NCBI GenBank assembly: GCA_000830175.1 | Contig: JQIS01000009.1 | Coordinates: 136,994-200,993, forward strand | Direction: 5' to 3' | Length of the DNA: 64,000 nt | Origin: Sulfurovum sp. FS08-3 | Lineage (GTDB): Bacteria > Campylobacterota > Campylobacteria > Campylobacterales > Sulfurovaceae | Shown: positions 1 to 8,227 of the stretch, in pieces | Position numbering within the stretch: the first letter of the stretch is position 1 | How the letters are laid out: each line of letters begins with the position of its first letter | Notes under the pieces: generated by a model | Database searches by the model: none | What the model was told of the DNA's origin: nothing | Seen by the model: only the letters and a program-made list of their open reading frames with translations | Made by a program: the position numbers and the translations under genes

Positions 1-2228
1 ATGTTCATAAAAATGACATTATTGACTTACTCAATAGACTCTCTACAGCTGATTTTGATTTCTATAGTGATAGAAGAAAAATGTTTGAAATTATCAAAAC
101 AATGTATCAAACTTTACCGTCGGATACAAGATTTCCTCTTAATGATACTACATTATGGGATCAAGCCTATATGGCAACTTCAATGTTTAAAGCTCTATTG
201 GCTGGAGCATACTTACAACCGATTAATACAAATAGTTATGATTTGTCTAAAGTCAACTGGAGCATATTGGCTATTCAATACGATAAATTAGCACTTGCCG
301 AAAAAGGACTCAAACCTGCTCATATACTTTGGTATCGAGAAACTTCTAAGCAAATAGATAATGAGGTAAAGAGAACTATTGAAACAGATTATGCTTTGGG
401 CAATGAAGTTTATAGAGATGAGACAGGAATTTATTTTTTGGTGTCTGAAAATTTAATAGGTGTTGATAATGGAGATTTTTATGAACTGCATACAGATTTA
501 GATGAAATAAAAAATAAGATTTTAGATATTTTTCACACTACCACCAATGATGAATTTTATCCTGCAATTTTGTTAAGTAAGCCTACTAGAGCTACGATGA
601 ACCTAACAACTTTTTTGGAAAAAGCTAAAGAAAACTTCCTAAAAGCCGATTATTCAAAAAAAGAAAAACCCAATGAGATTGAAGATGCAATAGGTATTTG
701 CCAAGTGTGTCAAAGTAGATTTGCAACTAAAATAAACGATGATATACCTATGTGTGAAATTTGCCAAAATAGAAAACAAGGACGAGTTGAGAAGTGGCTT
801 AATAAACAAGAGGGTGAAACAATTTGGATAGGTGAATTAGCCGATAAAAATAATCGTGTAGCAATGGTTACTTTGAAATTTGAACTTATTGAGTGGTTAA
901 ATGGTAGTTTACTTAGTAGTTTATTGGGGCAACGATTGGATTTATCTGCATTAAACTATCAAAATTATTTAGATGATATATTCAATACGCTAAAACAAAA
1001 TAAAAAACTAAATGAAACTCAATATATTAAAGATTATAGTGAGAATATTCCATCTAATCAAGCACTAAAAGCAGTTGTGGAAACTTGGTTTATTGAAAGG
1101 GCAATAGGCACAATTTATGAAAATTTTGTAATAGATGGCTTAAATAATAAAATTAACTTTCAAAATAGAATAATTGAATGGAACATTTTAACCGATGAGG
1201 AATTTAGATTTTTATCTAAACTCATTCTCCAATTCCTCCTACGCAAAAATCCATCTCCTGCGAGATTAAGAAGAGTTTGGGAGAGTACGGAGGGATTTTT
1301 TGAAGAGATAGAGAGAGATGTTTTGGGTGCTATCAAAGAGAAAAGAACCAAAGAAAACTTTGCTCAAAAAGTTCCTGATTTTGCATATTTGAAACCACAA
1401 ATCAATGAGGAATTTTACAAACGCTACTTCTCTATCCTTGACCCTACGCCTATCTCTTGGCAGTTTATTATCCCCACCGAAAAGATAGAATGTACGATAG
1501 AAAAAATCCAAAAACTTTACTATCAAAACTTCAAATATGTCAATGGCAAACTTCCGCTTCATATTGGTGTGGTGGTGCAAAACTACAAAAAACCGCTCTA
1601 TGTAGGTATCAAAGCGTTGCGAAATATACGCCGAGATGTAAAAGAGTGGAGTGCGTTAGCTAAAGATGAAAGTTTGAAAGATTTGAGTAGCCATCACAAA
1701 ACAGAAGAAACGGATAATCATTCACAAGATTTCTATTCACTCTATGAAACAGATAATCAAGCGTATGATTTTAGCCTTTTACCCTCAGAAAAGGGAGTCA
1801 AACCATATAACCCTACCGATACTTTTACCATCTATACAAACACCATAGATTTTGAACTTCTCGATACCAATGCAAGACGCAATGATATTGTTTATAACGA
1901 AAAAGCAAAGCGAACGATTAAACTCAAATCCAATCGCCCTTATAGTTGGGATGAGTGGGAGAAGTTTGAAAAGTTTAGAGAAGTATTTAAAAACAAAAGC
2001 TCCACACTTCAAACGCTTGTGAGTTTGATTTATGGCAAAATGGAAGATTGGAGAAAGAATGAAGATTGTAGAGAGAATGAAACGAGTTTTCAATGCTTTA
2101 TGAAAACAACATTTACAAAAGAGAAGATTGAACTTTCAAAGTTTGGCATTAATGATTGTAGCTTTGATGAGATGAAAAAATTTCTTGATATGTTCGCATA
2201 TTACCACACCACACCAAAGGAGATATAA
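1..2228 (+). CDS. csx11: Type III CRISPR large subunit, Cas10 family, Csx11-like (5' end outside window)
   Basis: The reading frame is open from the first bases of the window, so the start lies upstream; an internal ATG at 81 is probably not the start. At least 740 residues are present. Visible features are a Cas10-like stretch 'DTRFPLNDTTLWDQAYMATS', a zinc-ribbon pair CQVC...CEIC coded near 700-760, and a palm-like region 'NGKLPLHIGVVVQNYKKPLY' near 1550, which I recall as typical of Csx11. I find no GGDD motif, so the cyclic-oligoadenylate cyclase is probably absent. Cas10-family proteins hold the crRNA complex together and sense target RNA. The stop is 2 bp before the cmr4-like gene, so this is one operon. 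Assignment to Csx11 rather than Cmr2 rests on memory of the family. Nucleotides 1215-1249 recur as the first CRISPR spacer. Confidence 0.75.
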   Translation, partial: VHKNDIIDLLNRLSTADFDFYSDRRKMFEIIKTMYQTLPSDTRFPLNDTTLWDQAYMATSMFKALLAGAYLQPINTNSYDLSKVNWSILAIQYDKLALAEKGLKPAHILWYRETSKQIDNEVKRTIETDYALGNEVYRDETGIYFLVSENLIGVDNGDFYELHTDLDEIKNKILDIFHTTTNDEFYPAILLSKPTRATMNLTTFLEKAKENFLKADYSKKEKPNEIEDAIGICQVCQSRFATKINDDIPMCEICQNRKQGRVEKWLNKQEGETIWIGELADKNNRVAMVTLKFELIEWLNGSLLSSLLGQRLDLSALNYQNYLDDIFNTLKQNKKLNETQYIKDYSENIPSNQALKAVVETWFIERAIGTIYENFVIDGLNNKINFQNRIIEWNILTDEEFRFLSKLILQFLLRKNPSPARLRRVWESTEGFFEEIERDVLGAIKEKRTKENFAQKVPDFAYLKPQINEEFYKRYFSILDPTPISWQFIIPTEKIECTIEKIQKLYYQNFKYVNGKLPLHIGVVVQNYKKPLYVGIKALRNIRRDVKEWSALAKDESLKDLSSHHKTEETDNHSQDFYSLYETDNQAYDFSLLPSEKGVKPYNPTDTFTIYTNTIDFELLDTNARRNDIVYNEKAKRTIKLKSNRPYSWDEWEKFEKFREVFKNKSSTLQTLVSLIYGKMEDWRKNEDCRENETSFQCFMKTTFTKEKIELSKFGINDCSFDEMKKFLDMFAYYHTTPKEI

Positions 2229-2230
2229 CA

Positions 2231-3280
2231 ATGAGTACAGTAAAAATAAATAGAATTATAGCAATGGCAACCGACCCGATTTATGTAGGTACAGGAGGCT
2301 TCACGATAGGAAGAGTCGATAATACGATAGTACGAGACCCAATCACACGCATACCCAAAATCCCAGGGAGCAGTATGGCGGGTACTTGGCGGTATTATAT
2401 GGCGTTGGAGTTGGTGAGTCAAATCAAAGAGAAACAACCACACCTAAATGATATTAAAAATGAAAGTGATAAAAGTTTTGATGGGAAAATCAATCAATTC
2501 ATTCAAAGTGATAAATGCGATAGCTTTTGGAAAACCAAAGCAGATAAAGAGTGGCAAAAGTATTGTGGTAATCTCATAGCAAAAATAAGTTGTGCGGGAC
2601 AAGATGAAACTTCACAAGCTAATATAGAAAACGCACCATTTGAAAAGAATAAAGAAAATAAATCTGGTCACTGCGGTCACTGTATCGTTTGCAAAGCTTT
2701 TGGGTTTTCCAAAAATGACCTATCCAATCAAGGAATGCTCTTTTTTAGTGATTTGAGTATCTTGTTTTTCCCTGTCTATACACGACTTGGGACGAAGTGG
2801 ATAACATCGCCAAAGCTTTTAAACAAAGAGATTGATATAGCAGAAAATCAAATTAAAACTTCTAAAGGTGATGAAAGACATTTAAATTTAGGTTGGTTAA
2901 ATCTTGAAGTATCTGGTAAACACAATATTTCAGATGTTGAAAAGTATAAACTTGAAGCTAAAAACATCATCATCGTACCCGATTCGCTTATCTCTCAAAT
3001 TATCAATTCAAACCTAGAAGTAAGAACTTCCGTATCGATTGACCCGATTACGGGTGCGGCAAAAGATAAGGCATTGTTTACAAGCGAAGCGATACCTAGA
3101 GGGACTATCTTTTGTGGAGAGGTGAGAGGATTTAATAGAGAGGGTGGTAATAGTTTGCCAAAGTTAGGAGATATTTGGAGGGCTTTGAATGACTCCAAGC
3201 AGTATTATCAAAGTCTTGGAATCGGTGGAATGACCACAAGAGGGTTTGGACGAATGGAGATTTTGGGAGAGTTATCATGA
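2231..3280 (+). CDS. cmr4: CRISPR type III backbone RAMP, Cmr4/Csm3-like
   Basis: A 349-aa RAMP protein. The N-terminus has 'GTGGFTIGRVDNTIVRDP' followed by 'IPGSSMAGTWR', the layout of Cmr4/Csm3 backbone subunits. Asp30 (in RVDN) sits where the family keeps the catalytic Asp that cuts target RNA every 6 nt, so this complex is probably an active target RNase. A Cys cluster 'CGHCIVC' near residues 150-156 may bind zinc. The C-terminus has 'GIGGMTTRGFGRM', the glycine-rich loop of RAMP folds. It starts 2 bp after the Csx11 stop, and its end overlaps the next gene by 4 nt (ATGA), which suggests translational coupling. Whether it is called Cmr4 or Csm3 needs a profile search. Confidence 0.8.
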   Translation: MSTVKINRIIAMATDPIYVGTGGFTIGRVDNTIVRDPITRIPKIPGSSMAGTWRYYMALELVSQIKEKQPHLNDIKNESDKSFDGKINQFIQSDKCDSFWKTKADKEWQKYCGNLIAKISCAGQDETSQANIENAPFEKNKENKSGHCGHCIVCKAFGFSKNDLSNQGMLFFSDLSILFFPVYTRLGTKWITSPKLLNKEIDIAENQIKTSKGDERHLNLGWLNLEVSGKHNISDVEKYKLEAKNIIIVPDSLISQIINSNLEVRTSVSIDPITGAAKDKALFTSEAIPRGTIFCGEVRGFNREGGNSLPKLGDIWRALNDSKQYYQSLGIGGMTTRGFGRMEILGELS

Positions 3281-3630
3281 AAAATCTTGATGCAAAAATA
3301 AATGAAGTTGGATTTACTATTGTAAAAAAAATTTCTGCAAAAGATGAGAATGAGAGAAAAAAATATAAAAATGAAATAGAGAAAACTTTAGGGGTATTAT
3401 CAAACGATGGAGTTTATGCCTATTGGGTCTATTGTCAATCCAAAAAAATAACAGATGTTTTTATAGATGAAATAAAAAGTTTGATGAAAATTGTGAGTCA
3501 GGAATCAGATAATCAAAAGTTTTTTCAAAATTTATCACAAGATCTGAATCAACTCCTATTTTTCAAAGAAATCCTTGAAAAAGCTCTCACTTATGCACGA
3601 TACCACGCTAAAGCAATGGATGACAAATGA
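3277..3630 (+). CDS. cmr5: CRISPR type III small subunit, Cmr5-like (Cas11 group)
   Basis: A 117-aa, Lys/Glu-rich, mostly helical protein without membrane segments. The segment 'LGVLSNDGVYAYWVYCQSKK' fits the conserved Cmr5 helix, and the position after the Cmr4-like gene fits the usual cmr4-cmr5-cmr6 order. Small subunits form the inner filament that supports target RNA binding. It overlaps both neighbours by 4 nt (ATGA). The identification depends on size, helical character and gene order as much as on sequence. Confidence 0.65.
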   Translation: MKNLDAKINEVGFTIVKKISAKDENERKKYKNEIEKTLGVLSNDGVYAYWVYCQSKKITDVFIDEIKSLMKIVSQESDNQKFFQNLSQDLNQLLFFKEILEKALTYARYHAKAMDDK

Positions 3631-4331
3631 GTTGGCATAAAATCGTTTTTAAGCAAATCCAACCGATTCATTTGGGTCACAAAAAGCATGGGGTTATTAA
3701 TGAAACAAGGATTTTTATTACAGGGCAGATGATGTGGGGAGCATTGACCAATGCCTATTTTCACAAAACGAATCAATACGATGAGGGGCTTTTTGAAAAT
3801 ATAAGTTGCTTTTATCCTATGAGCAATGATGAGGTGTTGCTTCCAAAATTTAAAGATGGTGAGTTTTGTTTGGGTGATATGAGCGAAAAAGAGTTTCGGC
3901 AAAAATATGTCACGACTTTGCTCTCTACGGCTATCAACCCCAATACGCTCAATGCCAAAGATGAATCACTGCATGAACTTGATGTGATTTTGCCCGATAG
4001 TTTGCAATGGGTAGGATACATCAAGTGCGAAAAAGCAAAAATAGAAGCGATAAAAGAGATTTTTATCGGTGGAGATAGTCGCTATGGATTGGGACTAATG
4101 AGGAGAGAACACATAGAAGAAGAGAGCTATAGCCAAAATCCCATAAAAGGTAAGATGGATAATGCTACACCCAATGAGCCACTGACTAATTTTGTCAAAT
4201 TTGATAAGCAGAAATTTGAAGGTAAATTAGAGCTTTTGGCGGAGTTTAGCTTCAAGAAAAATAGTCCAGAAATAACAACAAGTGAAACAAATGGTTTGTA
4301 TATTAGTGTTGGAAGTGTTCTTGCGAATTGA
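3627..4331 (+). CDS. CRISPR type III RAMP subunit, Cmr6/Cas5-like
   Basis: A 234-aa protein with RAMP features: an N-terminal strand 'FKQIQPIHLGHKKHGVINET' leading to 'ITGQMMWGALT', and a C-terminal 'GGDSRYGLGLMRRE' matching the glycine-rich RAMP loop. The segment between contains 'ISCFYPMSNDE'. Its place after the small subunit suggests a Cmr6-type cap subunit, but a Cas5-like crRNA-handle-binding subunit is possible. It overlaps the Cmr5-like gene by 4 nt and ends 24 bp before cas1. No Cas6, Cmr1 or Cmr3 is visible; they may lie upstream of the window. Confidence 0.6.
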   Translation: MSWHKIVFKQIQPIHLGHKKHGVINETRIFITGQMMWGALTNAYFHKTNQYDEGLFENISCFYPMSNDEVLLPKFKDGEFCLGDMSEKEFRQKYVTTLLSTAINPNTLNAKDESLHELDVILPDSLQWVGYIKCEKAKIEAIKEIFIGGDSRYGLGLMRREHIEEESYSQNPIKGKMDNATPNEPLTNFVKFDKQKFEGKLELLAEFSFKKNSPEITTSETNGLYISVGSVLAN

Positions 4332-4355
4332 AATTTTATATCAGTAGGAGAGACG

Positions 4356-5351
4356 ATGCAAAAGAGTGATAGGACGCATTTTTTGATGAGTGCGGGGAGG
4401 CTTAGGAGGGCGGATAATAATCTCTATTTTGATAAATACGATGAGGTGGGTGGTGCGGGGTCGAGTAAAATATTGCCTATTCATGCTATCGATGAGATTT
4501 ATGTGTTGGCAAAGGTGGATATAGATAGCTATACGTTGGCGTTTGCGGCGAATAATAATATCCTGTTGCATTTTTTTGGTGCTTATGGGACGTTTCGGGG
4601 TAATTTTTTCCCTAGCACTTCCAATAGTGTCAATAAGAGCGGTTTTATGCTGCTTCAACAGCTCCGTGCTTTTGACGATGAGAAGCATCGCCTCCATATC
4701 GCCAAAGCAATCACACGGGGGCAAATCCTCAATGGCACCAACAACGTCACGCGCTACAAAGTGGCATTTGAACCCAGTGCCTATATCCAATCGCTTGAAA
4801 AAGCTACGAGTATCCAAGAGGTGATGGCTAGTGAGGGGGCGTTTAAAAAGAACTACTATCAAGCGTGGAATAGCATCATCCAAGACCAACGCAGCTTCAA
4901 ATTTACCATCCGCAGCAAACGCCCGCCTGCGGACAAAATCAACAGCTTCATCTCGTATGTCAATACACGGATTTATAATATCGTGCTTAGTGAGATTTAT
5001 AAAACGCAGCTTGACCCTCGTATCGGGTTTTTGCATGAGCCAAACTATCGTGCGTTGAGTCTGCATCTGGACATAGCGGAGATATTCAAGCCTATCATTG
5101 GGGATAATCTCATCTTCACGATGCTCAACAAAAAAGAGATCGGTGCAAAATCGTTTCAAACCGATAGCGGTCGCATACGCTTCACCAATGAGGCGATTAA
5201 AAAGATAGAACTAAAAATCATCGAAAAGATGACCCAGCAAATCACAATGGGCAAACAACAACTCACATGGCGACAAGTCATAAGGCGAGAAGCCCATCAA
5301 CTCCAAAAATCCATTTGCGAGTTTGCTCCGTATGAGCCGTTTGTCTATTGA
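4356..5351 (+). CDS. cas1: CRISPR integrase Cas1
   Basis: A 331-aa protein of normal Cas1 length, not fused to a reverse transcriptase. It inserts new spacers at the leader end of the array as a complex with Cas2. The catalytic triad can be placed: Glu in 'ASEGAFKKNYY', His in 'GFLHEPNYRALSLHLDIAE', and Asp/Glu in the same helix or after it ('DIAEIFKP'). The ATG follows a good Shine-Dalgarno (gtaggagagacg). The last codon is 142 bp before the first repeat. No cas2 follows, which is unusual because cas1 and cas2 are normally adjacent; cas2 must be elsewhere or missing. Confidence 0.95.
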   Translation: MQKSDRTHFLMSAGRLRRADNNLYFDKYDEVGGAGSSKILPIHAIDEIYVLAKVDIDSYTLAFAANNNILLHFFGAYGTFRGNFFPSTSNSVNKSGFMLLQQLRAFDDEKHRLHIAKAITRGQILNGTNNVTRYKVAFEPSAYIQSLEKATSIQEVMASEGAFKKNYYQAWNSIIQDQRSFKFTIRSKRPPADKINSFISYVNTRIYNIVLSEIYKTQLDPRIGFLHEPNYRALSLHLDIAEIFKPIIGDNLIFTMLNKKEIGAKSFQTDSGRIRFTNEAIKKIELKIIEKMTQQITMGKQQLTWRQVIRREAHQLQKSICEFAPYEPFVY

Positions 5352-5493
5352 GTCGTTGAAGCTCTCTTTAAGATTGAAAGATGCCCCACACAGCGGGGCT
5401 TGTACAAATAGCAACCAAACTTTTAGCCAATTTTAAGCAACAAAAAAAAGTAAAAATTCTCAAAACACACCCAATCTACGGCATTTTTCTGCT
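5352..5493 (+). promoter_or_regulatory. CRISPR leader with promoter at the leader-repeat junction
   Basis: A 142-bp AT-rich stretch between cas1 and repeat 1. It contains a GC-rich hairpin (GCCCC 5383-5387 with GGGGC 5395-5399, loop 7 nt), which could end the cas transcript. Further down is an A-tract, and at the very end an extended -10 box TGCTATAAT (5490-5498) whose last five bases are the first five of repeat 1. Transcription would then start inside repeat 1, still leaving its 3' end as the 8-nt handle of the first crRNA. The orientation agrees with repeats ending in GAAAC on the plus strand. Confidence 0.7.
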
Positions 5494-5524
5494 ATAATAA
5501 CAACGTCCTTATAGGATTTGAAAC

Positions 5525-5563
5525 AAATTCTAAACTCATTCTCCAATTCCTCCTACGCAAAAA
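5525..5563 (+). other. Spacer 1 (newest), derived from the locus's own csx11 gene
   Basis: The 39-nt leader-proximal spacer matches csx11 at 1215-1249 over 35 contiguous nt (spacer positions 5529-5563). The first four bases (5525-5528) differ. The crRNA would have the same sense as the csx11 mRNA and so would not pair with it; only an antisense transcript would be a target. Confidence 0.95.
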
Positions 5564-6713
5564 ATAATAACAACGTCCTTATAGGATTTGAAACAAATGG
5601 CTAGTAGCCAAATGGTTGCATGGTTTAGATAATAACAACGTCCTTATAGGATTTGAAACGTACTTCAAGCCCTGCCCAATCCAATACGTCTTTAATAATA
5701 ACAACGTCCTTATAGGATTTGAAACTATCACAAGTAACACACGAGGTAATATCCTCAAAATAATAACAACGTCCTTATAGGATTTGAAACTTTCTATTTT
5801 CATGTAATATTTCTCAATGATGGTCATAATAACAACGTCCTTATAGGATTTGAAACTACCCATTTGATTGTCCTTTGAATTTTAAAAATTTTATAATAAC
5901 AACGTCCTTATAGGATTTGAAACGAATCGTGAAAGACGCACCTAAAAACAATATCGAATAATAACAACGTCCTTATAGGATTTGAAACTAAGGTTTGACA
6001 TTGTAGATATTGCTTGATTTGCATAATAACAACGTCCTTATAGGATTTGAAACAGCCAACTAACGCTATAATTCTCTTGTAGCAGGTTATAATAACAACG
6101 TCCTTATAGGATTTGAAACTGCTCCAAGCGAATACAAAGAGGCGGTTAAAAATATAATAACAACGTCCTTATAGGATTTGAAACTGCTATTTTGATTTTC
6201 TGCTGCGCTTCTCTTTTGCAAATAATAACAACGTCCTTATAGGATTTGAAACGCCACTTTTCGTAGGCTTCATCGCCAATCTTGACATAATAACAACGTC
6301 CTTATAGGATTTGAAACTGTGGAGACTATGCAAAGAGAGAAATAGAGAGAGAAATAATAACAACATCCTTATAGGATTTGAAACCAAGACCAGATTGAGT
6401 ATATAAAGTGTGCCGTCCAATAATAACAACGTCCTTATAGGATTTGAAACTACTTGGACTACTGTTGGCAATACTTTTTGGAATGATAATAACAACGTCC
6501 TTATAGGATTTGAAACTCACGGATATGGCTCTTGGCAATGATACGCAAGGATAATAACAACGTCCTTATAGGATTTGAAACCTTCAACTCCAATAGCTTC
6601 ATAGGCTTTGGCTATATAATAACAACGTCCTTATAGGATTTGAAACTGCACAAAAATATAATGTTTTTGCCGTAAAAATGAGATAATAACAACGTCCTTA
6701 TAGGATTTGAAAC

Positions 6714-6749
6714 TATAATTTTTTTGGAGGATAGTGTGGGATTTGAACC
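6714..6749 (+). other. Spacer 19, antisense to a tRNA 3' end
   Basis: Read on the minus strand this spacer gives GGTTCAAATCCCAC, then ACTATCC, then T and CCA, then an A-rich tail. That is the geometry of a tRNA from T-stem position 52 through the 7-nt acceptor strand, discriminator U73 and an encoded CCA end; U73 would fit Cys or Gly. The crRNA would be complementary to the tRNA. No tRNA gene in this window matches. Confidence 0.6.
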
Positions 6750-8198
6750 ATAATAACAACGTCCTTATAGGATTTGAAACAATTCATCAATATCATCAAA
6801 TAGAAAAATGTCATCTGTATAATAACAACGTCCTTATAGGATTTGAAACGTCCATTTTGTACACTTTGTCCAATTTTTTGTCCATAATAACAACGTCCTT
6901 ATAGGATTTGAAACGGAGTCCAGAACTTCATCACTTTTGGACTTTTGACTATAATAACAACGTCCTTATAGGATTTGAAACTGGTTTTTTTCTCAATTTC
7001 TAAAGCCATTTGAACCATAATAACAACGTCCTTATAGGATTTGAAACGACGGTGAGCTTTTTGATGTTGTTGTGTGGGATATAATAACAACGTCCTTATA
7101 GGATTTGAAACAACTCTTTTTGTAAGTCCATAGATAGCCGTGCATCATAATAACAACGTCCTTATAGGATTTGAAACGCTTCCCTCTCTTTTTTCTTCAA
7201 TCTGTAGTGCTTATAATAACAACGTCCTTATAGGATTTGAAACTAATTGCGTTTGAAACACTTGCGTCTTGTATCTCATAATAACAACGTCCTTATAGGA
7301 TTTGAAACCACCGTATTCTCATTTTTTGGCAAAGGATTTGACAAATAATAACAACGTCCTTATAGGATTTGAAACTAAATTCAAAAGATGGCTTTGCAAA
7401 CTACAATAGATAATAACAACGTCCTTATAGGATTTGAAACGCCCCTTGTAGCGTGGAGTATGAGTGCATATCTTGATAATAACAACGTCCTTATAGGATT
7501 TGAAACTTATAAATATCACAGGAGGTATAGATGGATAAAAAATAATAACAACGTCCTTATAGGATTTGAAACAGCACGGCTTCACTTGGGATAATCCCGT
7601 TTGATATATAATAACAACGTCCTTATAGGATTTGAAACTGAATCTGCTCTCATGTACCAACTCCCCGCCTGAATAATAACAACGTCCTTATAGGATTTGA
7701 AACCGAGTCTCTTTGCCCTTTGTAGTGTTAGATACCAATAATAACAACGTCCTTATAGGATTTGAAACCACCGTATTCTCATTTTTTGGCAAAGGATTTG
7801 ACAAATAATAACAACGTCCTTATAGGATTTGAAACCGCAAGTTACGGATTTGCTAAGTGAAATGTATGCTACATAATAACAACGTCCTTATAGGATTTGA
7901 AACCAGTTGTGGCGGGTTCTAAAATTCTCTCTACTTTATAATAACAACGTCCTTATAGGATTTGAAACAAACAGATATGAAGAATAAATGTAGAGCAACG
8001 CATAATAACAACGTCCTTATAGGATTTGAAACCCCAGCTGTAATGCAGCATTGTTGAGTAGTGTTTCATAATAACAACGTCCTTATAGGATTTGAAACTT
8101 CACAAACTCCAAGGTCTTCTCATGCTCAAGCCCATAATAACAACGTCCTTATAGGATTTGAAACTAAATACACATAGGAGATATAGATGGATGATAAG

Positions 8199-8227
8199 AT
8201 AATAACAACCCTTATAGGATTTGAAAC
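8199..8227 (+). repeat. Degenerate CRISPR repeat 42 (2-nt deletion)
   Basis: This copy reads ATAATAACAACCC where all others read ATAATAACAACGTCC, so GT is missing and the unit is 29 nt. The 3' handle end GGATTTGAAAC is intact. The deletion lies left of the presumed stem, so processing may be affected only mildly. Confidence 0.9.

Noticed and set aside
1-291. 96-aa ORF at the window start
   Set aside because: It overlaps the csx11 frame, which is open from base 3 and continues with clear Cas10 features.
1-2228. Cyclic-oligoadenylate signalling by this type III system
   Set aside because: No GGDD in the visible Cas10 and no CARF-domain effector in the window; the claim could only be revived by sequence upstream.
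4341-5159. 272-aa minus-strand ORF opposite cas1
   Set aside because: Fully antisense to a convincing Cas1; its Arg/Ile-rich composition is that of a shadow frame.
5525-5563. Spacer 1 as a regulator that silences csx11 mRNA
   Set aside because: The crRNA strand, judged from the repeat 3' end and leader position, is the same sense as the mRNA and cannot pair with it.
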